DNA of 6,478 nt from Thermoanaerobaculia bacterium (GTDB lineage: Bacteria; Acidobacteriota; Thermoanaerobaculia; UBA5066): positions 1 through 6,478 of the forward strand of contig JAMQPJ010000026.1 of assembly GCA_023717585.1 (NCBI GenBank), written 5' to 3'. The notes beneath the pieces are model-generated. The model had not been told where the DNA came from and did not search any database. It worked only from the letters and a program-made list of their open reading frames with translations. The position numbers and the translations under genes were made by a program. Of the stretch, positions 1 through 6,478 are shown piece by piece. Position 1 is the stretch's first letter; the number at the start of each line of letters is the position of its first letter.

Positions 1-1275
1 GACGACGTTCCCGGAGGCGCCGGCGAGGGCGGGCAGGGACATCGCGCCTCGGGAGACGGGCGGCAGGCTCGCGAGCAGCCGGCCCACGAAGGAGCGCAGC
101 GTTTCGGCGGCGGCGAGCCGCTCGGCGCGGGCCGCTTGCGAAGGCCCATCGGCCGCTTCGGCGGCGCCGGAAGAGCGCTCTTTCTCGACGAGCGCGTCGA
201 GCCGCGGCGCGTAGCGCGCGGCACCCGCGACGACCCGCGCCCGGCGCAGGAGGCGGGCCGCCCGCACACCGCCGATCCGGCTGCCCGGGGGCTGGAACGG
301 ACCGAGCTCGGCGCGGCCGTCGGCGAGAAGGCGCTCGAGCGCCGCGGCGTGAAAATCGCGGGCGATCCAGTCGAGGACGTCGAGGATTCCCTGCCCGGGA
401 CGCGTGTACGTCACCGGGACACCGTCCGCGAGAGTGCAGGGAACGCCGTATTGCGCCGCGAGCTCGTGGACGAGCGGGCGAAACGTCGCGTCGTCGTCGA
501 AGGCGATCTCGACGTCGTCCCACGAGAGGCCCTCGTCGAGGATCCGGCGGAAGACGGCGCGGACCTCGTTCTCCTCGCTGAGCGCGTGGACGAACTCACG
601 AGAGGCTGAGAGGCGCGCAGGATCGAAGGCGTCCTCGGCGAGGGGAACGATCGACGGCGCGAAGGCCGCGAGGAAACTCTCCTCGAGAGGCGCCAGGTCG
701 AGACCCGCCGGGCGGAGGACAGAGGGCGATCCGAGGGGGCGCGCCCGTGCGCAAACGGCTGTCGCGCGCCGCAGGACGTCGGCGGAATCGGTCGCGCCGA
801 GACGCGCCAACGACGCCTCGAAAGCGCGCGCGAGCGCCGAGAGCTCCCGCGCCTTGCGCGCGTCCTCGAAAGCCGAGGCGGGCAACGCCGCGGGCGTCAC
901 ACCGGCGCGGCGCAGCTCGTCGAGCGTGCGGTGAAGCGCGCGGTGGAGGCCCACGCTCTTGCGCAGCGTTCCGAAGTAGGAATCGTGCTCGAGCACTTCG
1001 TCGCACGCCGTCTCGACGACCGCGAGGAGCTGCGCGCGGGACAGGAGGCGCTTGCCCTCGGCCGCGAGCGCGGGGCCCGCCACCCGGTTCGCGAGCGAGA
1101 ACACGGTCGCCGGCCGGAGGTTCAGGTGCGGGCAGCCGGAGCGCGCGAGGGCGTCGAGGATCTGCGTGCCGACCGGGAACGAGGGGACGAGGAGGATCTT
1201 CTCGTCCACCGGGTGCTCCGCGCAGAACGCGGCGAGCTCCTGAAGGAGCCGGTTGCGTTCGACCTTCGGGACCAC
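1..1275 (-). CDS. AddB/RecC-like helicase-nuclease subunit (PD-(D/E)XK nuclease family), C-terminus cut by window edge
   Basis: The minus strand is open without a stop from a TAA at 1285-1287 to the left edge, giving 425 codons. The only usable start after that stop is GTG at 1273-1275; no Shine-Dalgarno is visible before it, so the start is tentative. Residues 26-38 (KILLVPSFPVGTQ) resemble the 'LVPEQ' strand near the N-terminus of AddB. Residues 225-305 read like the helicase-fold section of AddB/RecC: SREFVHALSEENEV, then GLSWDDVEIAF, then VPVTYTRPGQG ending in LDVLDW. In that family this section carries the allele-like 'EVR..RRIL' and 'TRPG' motifs before a C-terminal PD-(D/E)XK nuclease domain, which would lie outside the window. 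Such subunits pair with an AddA/UvrD-type helicase to process double-strand breaks for recombination. No Walker A loop (GxxGxGKT) is present. The composition is Ala/Arg/Leu-rich and matches the flanks. The family call comes from remembered motifs; another inactivated UvrD-like protein is possible. Confidence 0.62.
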   Translation of the reverse strand, partial: MVPKVERNRLLQELAAFCAEHPVDEKILLVPSFPVGTQILDALARSGCPHLNLRPATVFSLANRVAGPALAAEGKRLLSRAQLLAVVETACDEVLEHDSYFGTLRKSVGLHRALHRTLDELRRAGVTPAALPASAFEDARKARELSALARAFEASLARLGATDSADVLRRATAVCARARPLGSPSVLRPAGLDLAPLEESFLAAFAPSIVPLAEDAFDPARLSASREFVHALSEENEVRAVFRRILDEGLSWDDVEIAFDDDATFRPLVHELAAQYGVPCTLADGVPVTYTRPGQGILDVLDWIARDFHAAALERLLADGRAELGPFQPPGSRIGGVRAARLLRRARVVAGAARYAPRLDALVEKERSSGAAEAADGPSQAARAERLAAAETLRSFVGRLLASLPPVSRGAMSLPALAGASGNVV

Positions 1276-1334
1276 GCCGCGAGCTTAAGCGAAAGAGAGA
1301 ACGGGAGAGGCCCCTGTGTGATCATCCCGCCCAC
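1276..1334. promoter_or_regulatory. Divergent intergenic gap between the AddB-like gene and the symporter
   Basis: These 59 nt separate two divergent start codons and must hold the promoters or 5' leaders of both genes, unless transcription starts inside the coding regions. I see no convincing -35/-10 pair. Visible elements are an 8-nt palindrome GCTTAAGC (1283-1290), which contains the in-frame TAA bounding the AddB-like gene; a purine stretch GGGAGAGG (1303-1310), the best Shine-Dalgarno-like sequence for the symporter although 24 nt from its ATG; and a TGATCA palindrome (1319-1324). None is assigned to a known regulator. Confidence 0.4.
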
Positions 1335-2858
1335 ATGGAGGGGATTTCGCTCGGGCTGCCGACGCTCATCGCGATCGCTCTGTATCTGGCCGGCATCAAC
1401 GTGCTCGGCGCCTGGCTCGGAAAGGGCCAGAAGGACGCGAAGGACTACTTCCTCGGCGGCCACGCGATGCCCTGGGGAGCCGTCATGGCGTCCATCGTCG
1501 CGACCGAGACCTCGGCTCTGACGTTCCTTTCGGTTCCCGGCGACGCCTATCGAACCGGCTTCACGTTCCTGCAGCTCGCGTTCGGGTACCTCGTCGGGCG
1601 CATTGCCGTGTCGTTCCTACTCCTGCCGGGCTACTTCCACGGCGAGATCACGACGGCCTACGCGCTCCTCGAGCGGCGCTTCGGCGTCGGCGCGCGGCGC
1701 TTCACGTCGGTCATCTTCATGGTCACGCGCGTCATGGCGGCGAGCGTGCGTCTCGCCGTGCCGGCGATCCCGATCGCCCTGATCCTCGGCATCCCCGTGT
1801 GGATCGCGATCCTGCTTCTCGCGGCCGCGACGGCGCTCTACACGTACGTCGGCGGCATCAAGGCCGTCATCTGGATCGACCTCATTCAGGTCTTCGTGTA
1901 CCTCTCGGGGGCGCTGATGGCCCTGTGGGTTCTTCTCAGTGCTTTCGGAGGGGGATTCCGGGGATGGGAAGAGATTCTTAGAAGGTGCATGGAGCTTGGG
2001 CAGCCGGTTCGCCTTCTTAACCTTTCAAAGAATCTTTCCGAGCCCTACACACTCTTCGCCGGTCTCATCGGAGGAGGGGTCCTCGCCATGGCGTCCCACG
2101 GCGCCGATCAGCTGATCGTGCAGAGGTTGCTTGCCTGCCGGGGCCTGCGCGACGCACAGAAGGCGCTCATCGGAAGCGGCGTCCTCGTGATCCTGCAGTT
2201 CGCGCTGTTTCTCGCGCTCGGGGTCGGTCTCTTCGCGTTCTACGGGGGCCGGGTCGTGGGACCGGGGGGCTTCCCGTCCAGCGACGCGATCTTCCCGACG
2301 TTCATCGTGACGAGCCTGCCGCCGTTCGTCTCGGCCTATCTCGTGGCCGGGATCTTCTCGGCGGCGATGTGCTCGGAGTCCTCGGCGCTCAACTCCCTCG
2401 CCTCCGCGCTCGCGCTCGACATCGTGGCCCCGCTGCTCGGCAGGAAGCACGTGGAAGGGAGACGCGGCCTCGTCCTCGGGAAGCTGCTCACGCTGTTCTG
2501 GACGATCGTCCTCGCCGGCCTCGCCGTCGGGTTCTCGCGCCTGCCGCAGAGCGTCCCGGCCGTCCAGGTCGCGCTCGGCCTCGCAAGCGTGACGGCGGGC
2601 GGACTCCTCGGCGGCTTCCTCCTCGCGCTCTGGGCGAGGAAGGCGACGCAGACGGACGCGATGATCGGCATCGCGACGTCCGCCATCTTCATGTTCGTTC
2701 TGTGGCTGGGCTCGAAGGACTTCGTCCCGTTCCCGCTCGGAAAGATGATCGCGTGGCCCTGGTACTCGCTCCTCGGCTCTTCGATCGCCTTCGGGACGGG
2801 ATGGCTGCTCTCACAGCGCCACCGGACGGAGGACCCGCGGCTTACGTCCCGAGCATGA
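1335..2858 (+). CDS. Sodium:solute symporter (SSS family), substrate unknown
   Basis: This 507-residue inner-membrane protein has the usual SSS length and about 13 hydrophobic segments judged by eye. It is expected to couple Na+ entry to uptake of an organic solute. Family signatures in order: DYFLGGHAMPWG with IVATETSALTFLSVPG (residues 37-69, end of TM1 and TM2); YTYVGGIKAVIWIDLIQ (169-185), the classic SSS GGxKAVxWxDxxQ motif; MASHGADQLIVQRLLA (252-267), the DQ..VQR motif; and AAMCSESSALNS (343-354), the sodium-binding helix equivalent. The C-terminal tail is short and basic. The reading frame is open far upstream, but residues before ATG 1335 are Arg-rich, read antisense to the AddB-like gene and do not fit the family; from this ATG the protein begins with a normal TM1. 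The Shine-Dalgarno is weak. The stop is 3 nt from the convergent SUF operon. The family does not reveal the substrate, and no neighbouring catabolic gene hints at one. At the predicted Na2 site one of two usual Ser/Thr residues is Cys346. Confidence 0.93.
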   Translation: MEGISLGLPTLIAIALYLAGINVLGAWLGKGQKDAKDYFLGGHAMPWGAVMASIVATETSALTFLSVPGDAYRTGFTFLQLAFGYLVGRIAVSFLLLPGYFHGEITTAYALLERRFGVGARRFTSVIFMVTRVMAASVRLAVPAIPIALILGIPVWIAILLLAAATALYTYVGGIKAVIWIDLIQVFVYLSGALMALWVLLSAFGGGFRGWEEILRRCMELGQPVRLLNLSKNLSEPYTLFAGLIGGGVLAMASHGADQLIVQRLLACRGLRDAQKALIGSGVLVILQFALFLALGVGLFAFYGGRVVGPGGFPSSDAIFPTFIVTSLPPFVSAYLVAGIFSAAMCSESSALNSLASALALDIVAPLLGRKHVEGRRGLVLGKLLTLFWTIVLAGLAVGFSRLPQSVPAVQVALGLASVTAGGLLGGFLLALWARKATQTDAMIGIATSAIFMFVLWLGSKDFVPFPLGKMIAWPWYSLLGSSIAFGTGWLLSQRHRTEDPRLTSRA

Positions 2859-2882
2859 CCCCTACATCCCGAGCATCACGCG
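2843..2882. repeat. Imperfect 20-nt tandem duplication at a convergent gene junction
   Basis: TACGTCCCGAGCATGACC (2843-2860) is followed at a 20-nt period by TACATCCCGAGCATCACG (2863-2880), with 15 of 18 positions identical and an exact 10-nt core TCCCGAGCAT. The left copy contains the symporter's last codons and its TGA stop. The right copy, read on the minus strand, is the last codons of the DUF59 gene (VMLGM plus TAG). The left copy read on the minus strand would also give VMLGT plus TAA, in another frame, so it looks like a copied sufT 3' end. Chance similarity is not excluded at this length. Confidence 0.5.
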
Positions 2883-3350
2883 CGCGACGCGCGACATCAT
2901 CTCCGCGGTCCAGGGAGGCTCCCAGACGAGCTCGACTTTCTCGTCCGTGATGCCTGGGACGGCCTTGATCTTCTGCTCGACCTCGCCCGGAAGGGATCCC
3001 GCGACGGGGCACGCGGGCGCCGTCAGCGTCATCTTCACGTCGGCCGCGCCTTCGGGCGAGACGGAAACGGAGTAGATCAGCCCCAACTCCCAGATGTTCA
3101 CCGGGATCTCGGGGTCGAAGCACTTTTTGAGCGCCTCGTCGATGACCTTCTGCTCGAGAGGGTTCGGGGAGGAGAGGGCGGATGAGGAAGAGGGAGAGGA
3201 AGAGGAAGAAAGAGACTCGGATTGCTTAGAAAGCACGTCAGGGGCCGAAGCAGGTTGCACGGGCGGCGCCGCGTCCGCCTCGGCTGTGCCAATGGCCGTA
3301 TTACCTTCTAAGAAGATCTTCTCTTCTCTTTGTTCTTTCTTTTCAGCCAT
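2862..3350 (-). CDS. sufT: SUF-associated DUF59/MIP18-family Fe-S assembly protein (SufT-like)
   Basis: This 162-residue protein is the last gene of the SUF operon. Its C-terminal half (residues 65-162) is a complete DUF59 domain: CFDPEIPVNIWELGLIYSV (77-95), then MTLTAPACPVAG with the conserved Cys114, then VWEPPWTAEMMSR (142-154). This pattern matches the DUF59 subfamily often found directly behind sufS in SUF loci, which assists Fe-S cluster maturation or transfer; the exact role is unsettled in the family. The symbol sufT is also used for a longer DUF59 protein, so treat it loosely. The N-terminal 64 residues are not part of the domain: a Lys/Glu-rich start (MAEKKEQREEK), an Ala/Pro-rich linker, and a poly-serine tract (44-61). 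They are probably disordered. The ATG at 3348-3350 is the only Met before the domain and has AGGAAGAG upstream at a long 13-nt spacing. GTG at residue 39 is a possible alternative start. The first 30 codons are markedly more AT-rich than the operon. Confidence 0.88.
   Translation of the reverse strand: MAEKKEQREEKIFLEGNTAIGTAEADAAPPVQPASAPDVLSKQSESLSSSSSPSSSSALSSPNPLEQKVIDEALKKCFDPEIPVNIWELGLIYSVSVSPEGAADVKMTLTAPACPVAGSLPGEVEQKIKAVPGITDEKVELVWEPPWTAEMMSRVARVMLGM
3184..3215 (-). repeat. TCTTCC-type microsatellite encoding the SufT-like poly-serine linker
   Basis: The plus strand is an uninterrupted 32-nt purine run with adjoining GAGGAA GAGGAA units (3196-3207) and a related GAGGAAGAGG at 3184-3193. 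On the coding (minus) strand this is a TCT/TCC simple repeat translated as Ser-Ser-Ser-Ser-Ser-Pro-Ser-Ser-Ser (about residues 46-56 of the DUF59 protein). The 6-nt unit keeps frame, so slippage would change linker length without a frameshift. Confidence 0.7.
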
Positions 3351-3363
3351 ATCTTTGTCTTTT

Positions 3364-3371
3364 CTCTTCCT
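3364..3371 (-). promoter_or_regulatory. Ribosome-binding site of the SufT-like gene
   Basis: On the minus strand AGGAAGAG overlaps the TAG stop of sufU and lies 13 nt before the ATG at 3350, which is longer than optimal. The surrounding mRNA is A/G-rich and probably unstructured locally. The same 8 nt are perfectly complementary to CTCTTCCT, present twice in the downstream serine-coding tract (3185-3192 and 3197-3204). Confidence 0.5.
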
Positions 3372-3818
3372 ACTCCGTTTTCGCGACTTCTTGCTGGTTC
3401 TTCAGCGCCGACTCCAGCGTGTGCCACGCGAGCGTGGCGCACTTGACGCGGGCGGGAAACTCGCGCACGCCCGAGAAGACGGCGAGCTTGCCGAGGCCGG
3501 CGCCGTCGGCCTTGACGTCCGGCGGCCCGGTGAGGAGGTCGTGGAACTTTCCATGCAGCGCCTCGGCCTCGGCGAGCGTCGTTCCCTTGACGGAGTCCGT
3601 CATGATCGAAGCGGACGCCTTGGAGATCGCGCAGCCCGAGCCCTGGAACGCCACGTCGGCGATCCGGTCGTCCTCGATCCTCACGTAGAGCTTCAGCTTG
3701 TCGCCGCAGAGCGGATTGTGTCCGAGCGCGATCCGCGACGCGTCCGCCATCTCCCGATAGTTGTGCGGGGACTTGTTGTGATCGAGGATGACCTCCTGGT
3801 AGAGGTCGCGCAGATCCG

Positions 3819-3822
<4 letters not shown>
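3370..3822 (-). CDS. sufU: SufU-type zinc-dependent sulfurtransferase partner of SufS
   Basis: The 150-residue product accepts the persulfide sulfur from SufS and passes it to the SufBCD scaffold in the cytoplasm. The zinc-site residues known from Bacillus subtilis SufU (Cys41, Asp43, Cys66, Cys128) are all present here as Cys39 and Asp41 in NPLCGD, Cys64 in GSGCAIS, and Cys128 in RVKCATLAW. The start MTDLRDLYQEVILDHNKSPHN is typical. Between the second and third cysteines is the extra segment (about 88-110, HGKFHDLLTG and following) that separates SufU from scaffold-type IscU, and Lys127 stands where IscU has His. This argues for a transfer protein rather than a cluster scaffold. ATG at 3820-3822 overlaps the sufS stop as ATGA, with GGAG 8 nt upstream (3831-3834). 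The frame is open farther upstream, but that reading is a shadow of sufS. Third gene of the operon; the AT-rich 3' end leads into the next gene. Confidence 0.96.
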
Positions 3823-5092
<1,270 letters not shown>

Positions 5093-5096
<4 letters not shown>

Positions 5097-6475
5097 CGGG
5101 ACTCCGGGGCTGCGAGGTTCGCGGGCAGCCAGGCGCGCAGGTGGTTTTCGAGGAAGGCCCGCACGTCGGCGGACGGCACCTTCTCGATCAGCTCGCTGCC
5201 GAACGCGTACGTGAGGAGCGCCCGCGCCGCCTCGGGCGACAGGCCGCGCGAGCGCAGGTAGAAAACGGCGTCCGCGTCGAGGCGCCCCGTCGTCGAGCCG
5301 TGCGTGCAGCGGACGTCGTTGTTGTGGATCTCGAGCTGAGGCTTGCTGTCGACGAGAGCGGTGTCGGAGAGGACGAGGTTGCGGTTCGTCTGGCGCGCGT
5401 CCGTCCGGACGGCGCCGGCACGCACGAGAATCTTGCCGTCGAAGACGCCGCGGCCGGTGCCGTCGAGGACGCCCTTGTACAGCTCGACGCTCGAAGCGCG
5501 GGGCAGGGCGTGGTCGATGAGCGTGTGGCAGTCGACGTGCTGCCCGGATGCCGCGCAGAAGAGCCCGTTGAGCCCGGTTGCCGCGCCTTCGCCGAGGAGG
5601 GTCATCGCAATCTCGTTTCGGACGAGCCTTCCGCCGAAGGAGAAGACGTGGGACTCGGCGTGCGCGCCGGCGGCATGGGCGACCGCGAGCTGCCCGACGT
5701 GGAACGTCTCGGGGCCCTCGAGCTGGAGCTTGACGTGCTGCAGCCGGGCGTTTCGAGCGAGCGTGACGTCCGTCCGGGAGTTCATCAAGGACGGTCCGGT
5801 TCCACCCAGAAACGCCTCGACCACGGTTGCAGAAGAGTTTTCTTCGAGAGTGAAGAGATTCCGCGTGTGCACCATTCGCGGCAATTCCGAGGAGCCGGGG
5901 GGAGTCGAGACGTGGAGGACGAAGAGGGGCTCTTCGACGGTGGTATTCGCGGGAACCTGGAAAACGACGCCTTCATCCAAAAAAGCGTCGCCGAGAGATC
6001 CGAAGAATCCTCTCGAAGAATCTCCATCGGCGGCGCGAAACACGAGCGCGCGCTCGACACGCTCCGGCGAGGTCTGGAGGACGTTCCTCAGACGTTCGAA
6101 ATACACCCCCGGCGGGAGAGCGCCGAAGTTGCGGCGCAGGCGCCGCCCGTTCACGAACACGATTCGGGGCTCCGGCGAGGAGAGCCCGAGCGGCCCGAGG
6201 CGCGCCTCCAACTCGAGCGCCGCCGTCCGCTCGGCGAGGGAGACCGTGTCGGGCGAGAGCGCGAACGCGGTACGGGCCAGAGGCGCCAGGTTCGTGAAAC
6301 GCCAGTCCTCGTCGTTCGTCGAGGGGAATCCGAGCTTCTCGAACGCCGACGCGCCGGCCGTCCGCAGTCTCTGCAGCCACGGCGGGCTCGGCCTCCGCGC
6401 CGCGAGGTCCGTCGCGTGCTCCACGAGCGCGGCGACGCCGTCGTGAAGGGCCGTGGCCCGCGCGGGCCGCGTCAT
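5093..6475 (-). CDS. sufD: Fe-S cluster assembly scaffold protein SufD
   Basis: This 460-residue protein is the SufB paralogue in the SufBC2D complex, the cytoplasmic scaffold where Fe-S clusters are built with energy from the SufC ATPase. The N-terminal helical region ends in FPSTNDEDWRFTNL (50-63), the characteristic 'GfPt..dEdWryTnl' motif. The middle is a beta-helix with ENSSATVVEAFLG (212-224) and LNGLFCAASGQHVDCHTLIDH (302-322). The C-terminal core has YKGVLDGTGRGVFDGKI (333-349), then QTNRNLVLSD (362-371), KPQLEIHNNDVRCTHG (378-393) and FYLRSRGLS (405-413). His392 in CTHG corresponds to the conserved SufD His that sits opposite a SufB cysteine at the assembly interface. The protein is slightly longer than Escherichia coli SufD (about 423 residues). 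ATG at 6473-6475 lies 3 nt from the window end, so its ribosome-binding site and an earlier start cannot be examined. sufB and sufC are expected upstream, beyond the right edge. Confidence 0.96.
5102..5105 (-). promoter_or_regulatory. Ribosome-binding site of sufS
   Basis: GGAG on the minus strand is 5 nt upstream of the sufS ATG (5096), within the last codons of sufD (APESR). Together with the 4-nt ATGA overlap it fixes the sufS start and suggests coupled translation. Confidence 0.6.
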
Positions 6476-6478
6476 CGC

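Noticed and set aside
136..934. Two overlapping plus-strand open frames at the left end
   Set aside because: Arg-rich shadows of the partial AddB-like gene on the minus strand, which is open across the whole region and has coherent motifs.
747..1334. Open plus-strand frame that would add 196 residues to the N-terminus of the symporter
   Set aside because: The extra sequence is Arg/Pro/Ala-rich, has no family resemblance, and is antisense to the AddB-like gene, whose minus-strand frame gives recognisable motifs. The family normally starts at TM1, as it does from ATG 1335.
1317..1335. CRP-like half-sites TGTGA and CACA before the symporter
   Set aside because: The spacing does not match the TGTGA-N6-TCACA layout, and the right half overlaps the start codon.
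2825..2900. Bidirectional terminator at the convergent junction
   Set aside because: Only short GC-rich palindromes such as CCGCGG are present, with no stable stem followed by a T-run on either strand.
6001..6022. CGAAGAATC repeated at a 13-nt period in sufD
   Set aside because: Two copies of 9 nt only, inside conserved-length coding sequence and not a multiple of three; most likely chance from Phe/Ser codons.
5343..6446. Long plus-strand open frame (367 codons) opposite sufD
   Set aside because: Low-complexity Ser/Arg/Pro-rich translation with no domain, lying wholly antisense to a clear sufD.

Overview
This 6.5 kb window is GC-rich and densely coded, with a strong G/C preference at third codon positions. 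It appears to be chromosomal DNA from a high-GC bacterium. The SUF gene order (sufD-sufS-sufU-DUF59) and the style of the symporter remind me of Acidobacteriota or a neighbouring environmental lineage. That placement is an impression from memory of these families and is not shown by the sequence. I see no mobile element, CRISPR array, tRNA or rRNA.

Layout, left to right. Positions 1-1275 (minus) hold the N-terminal 425 codons of a large protein that runs off the left edge. It resembles the AddB/RecC-like, PD-(D/E)XK-type subunit of a recombination helicase-nuclease. A 59-nt divergent gap (1276-1334) follows. Positions 1335-2858 (plus) hold a complete sodium:solute symporter (SSS family) of 507 residues. 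Only 3 nt separate its stop from the stop of a convergent operon. Positions 2862-6475 (minus) hold four iron-sulfur cluster assembly genes, transcribed right to left: sufD, sufS, sufU and a DUF59/SufT-type gene. The first three are joined by two 4-nt ATGA stop/start overlaps. The last follows after 19 nt and has a clear drop in GC content.

The SUF genes form one working unit. SufS extracts sulfur from cysteine onto its active-site cysteine. The zinc protein SufU accepts that persulfide. SufD is part of the SufBCD scaffold on which the cluster is built; sufB and sufC are expected just beyond the right edge. The DUF59 protein is an accessory maturation or transfer factor. All diagnostic catalytic and metal-binding residues of SufS and SufU are present, so the pathway looks functional.

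I did not find a convincing undescribed system. The points most worth a second look are small: a charged and poly-serine N-terminal extension on the DUF59 protein, encoded by a TCTTCC microsatellite that could pair with its own ribosome-binding site; a short duplication at the 3-nt convergent junction; a probable Ser-to-Cys change at the predicted Na2 site of the symporter; and an AddB-like protein that starts after the place where a Walker A loop would be.
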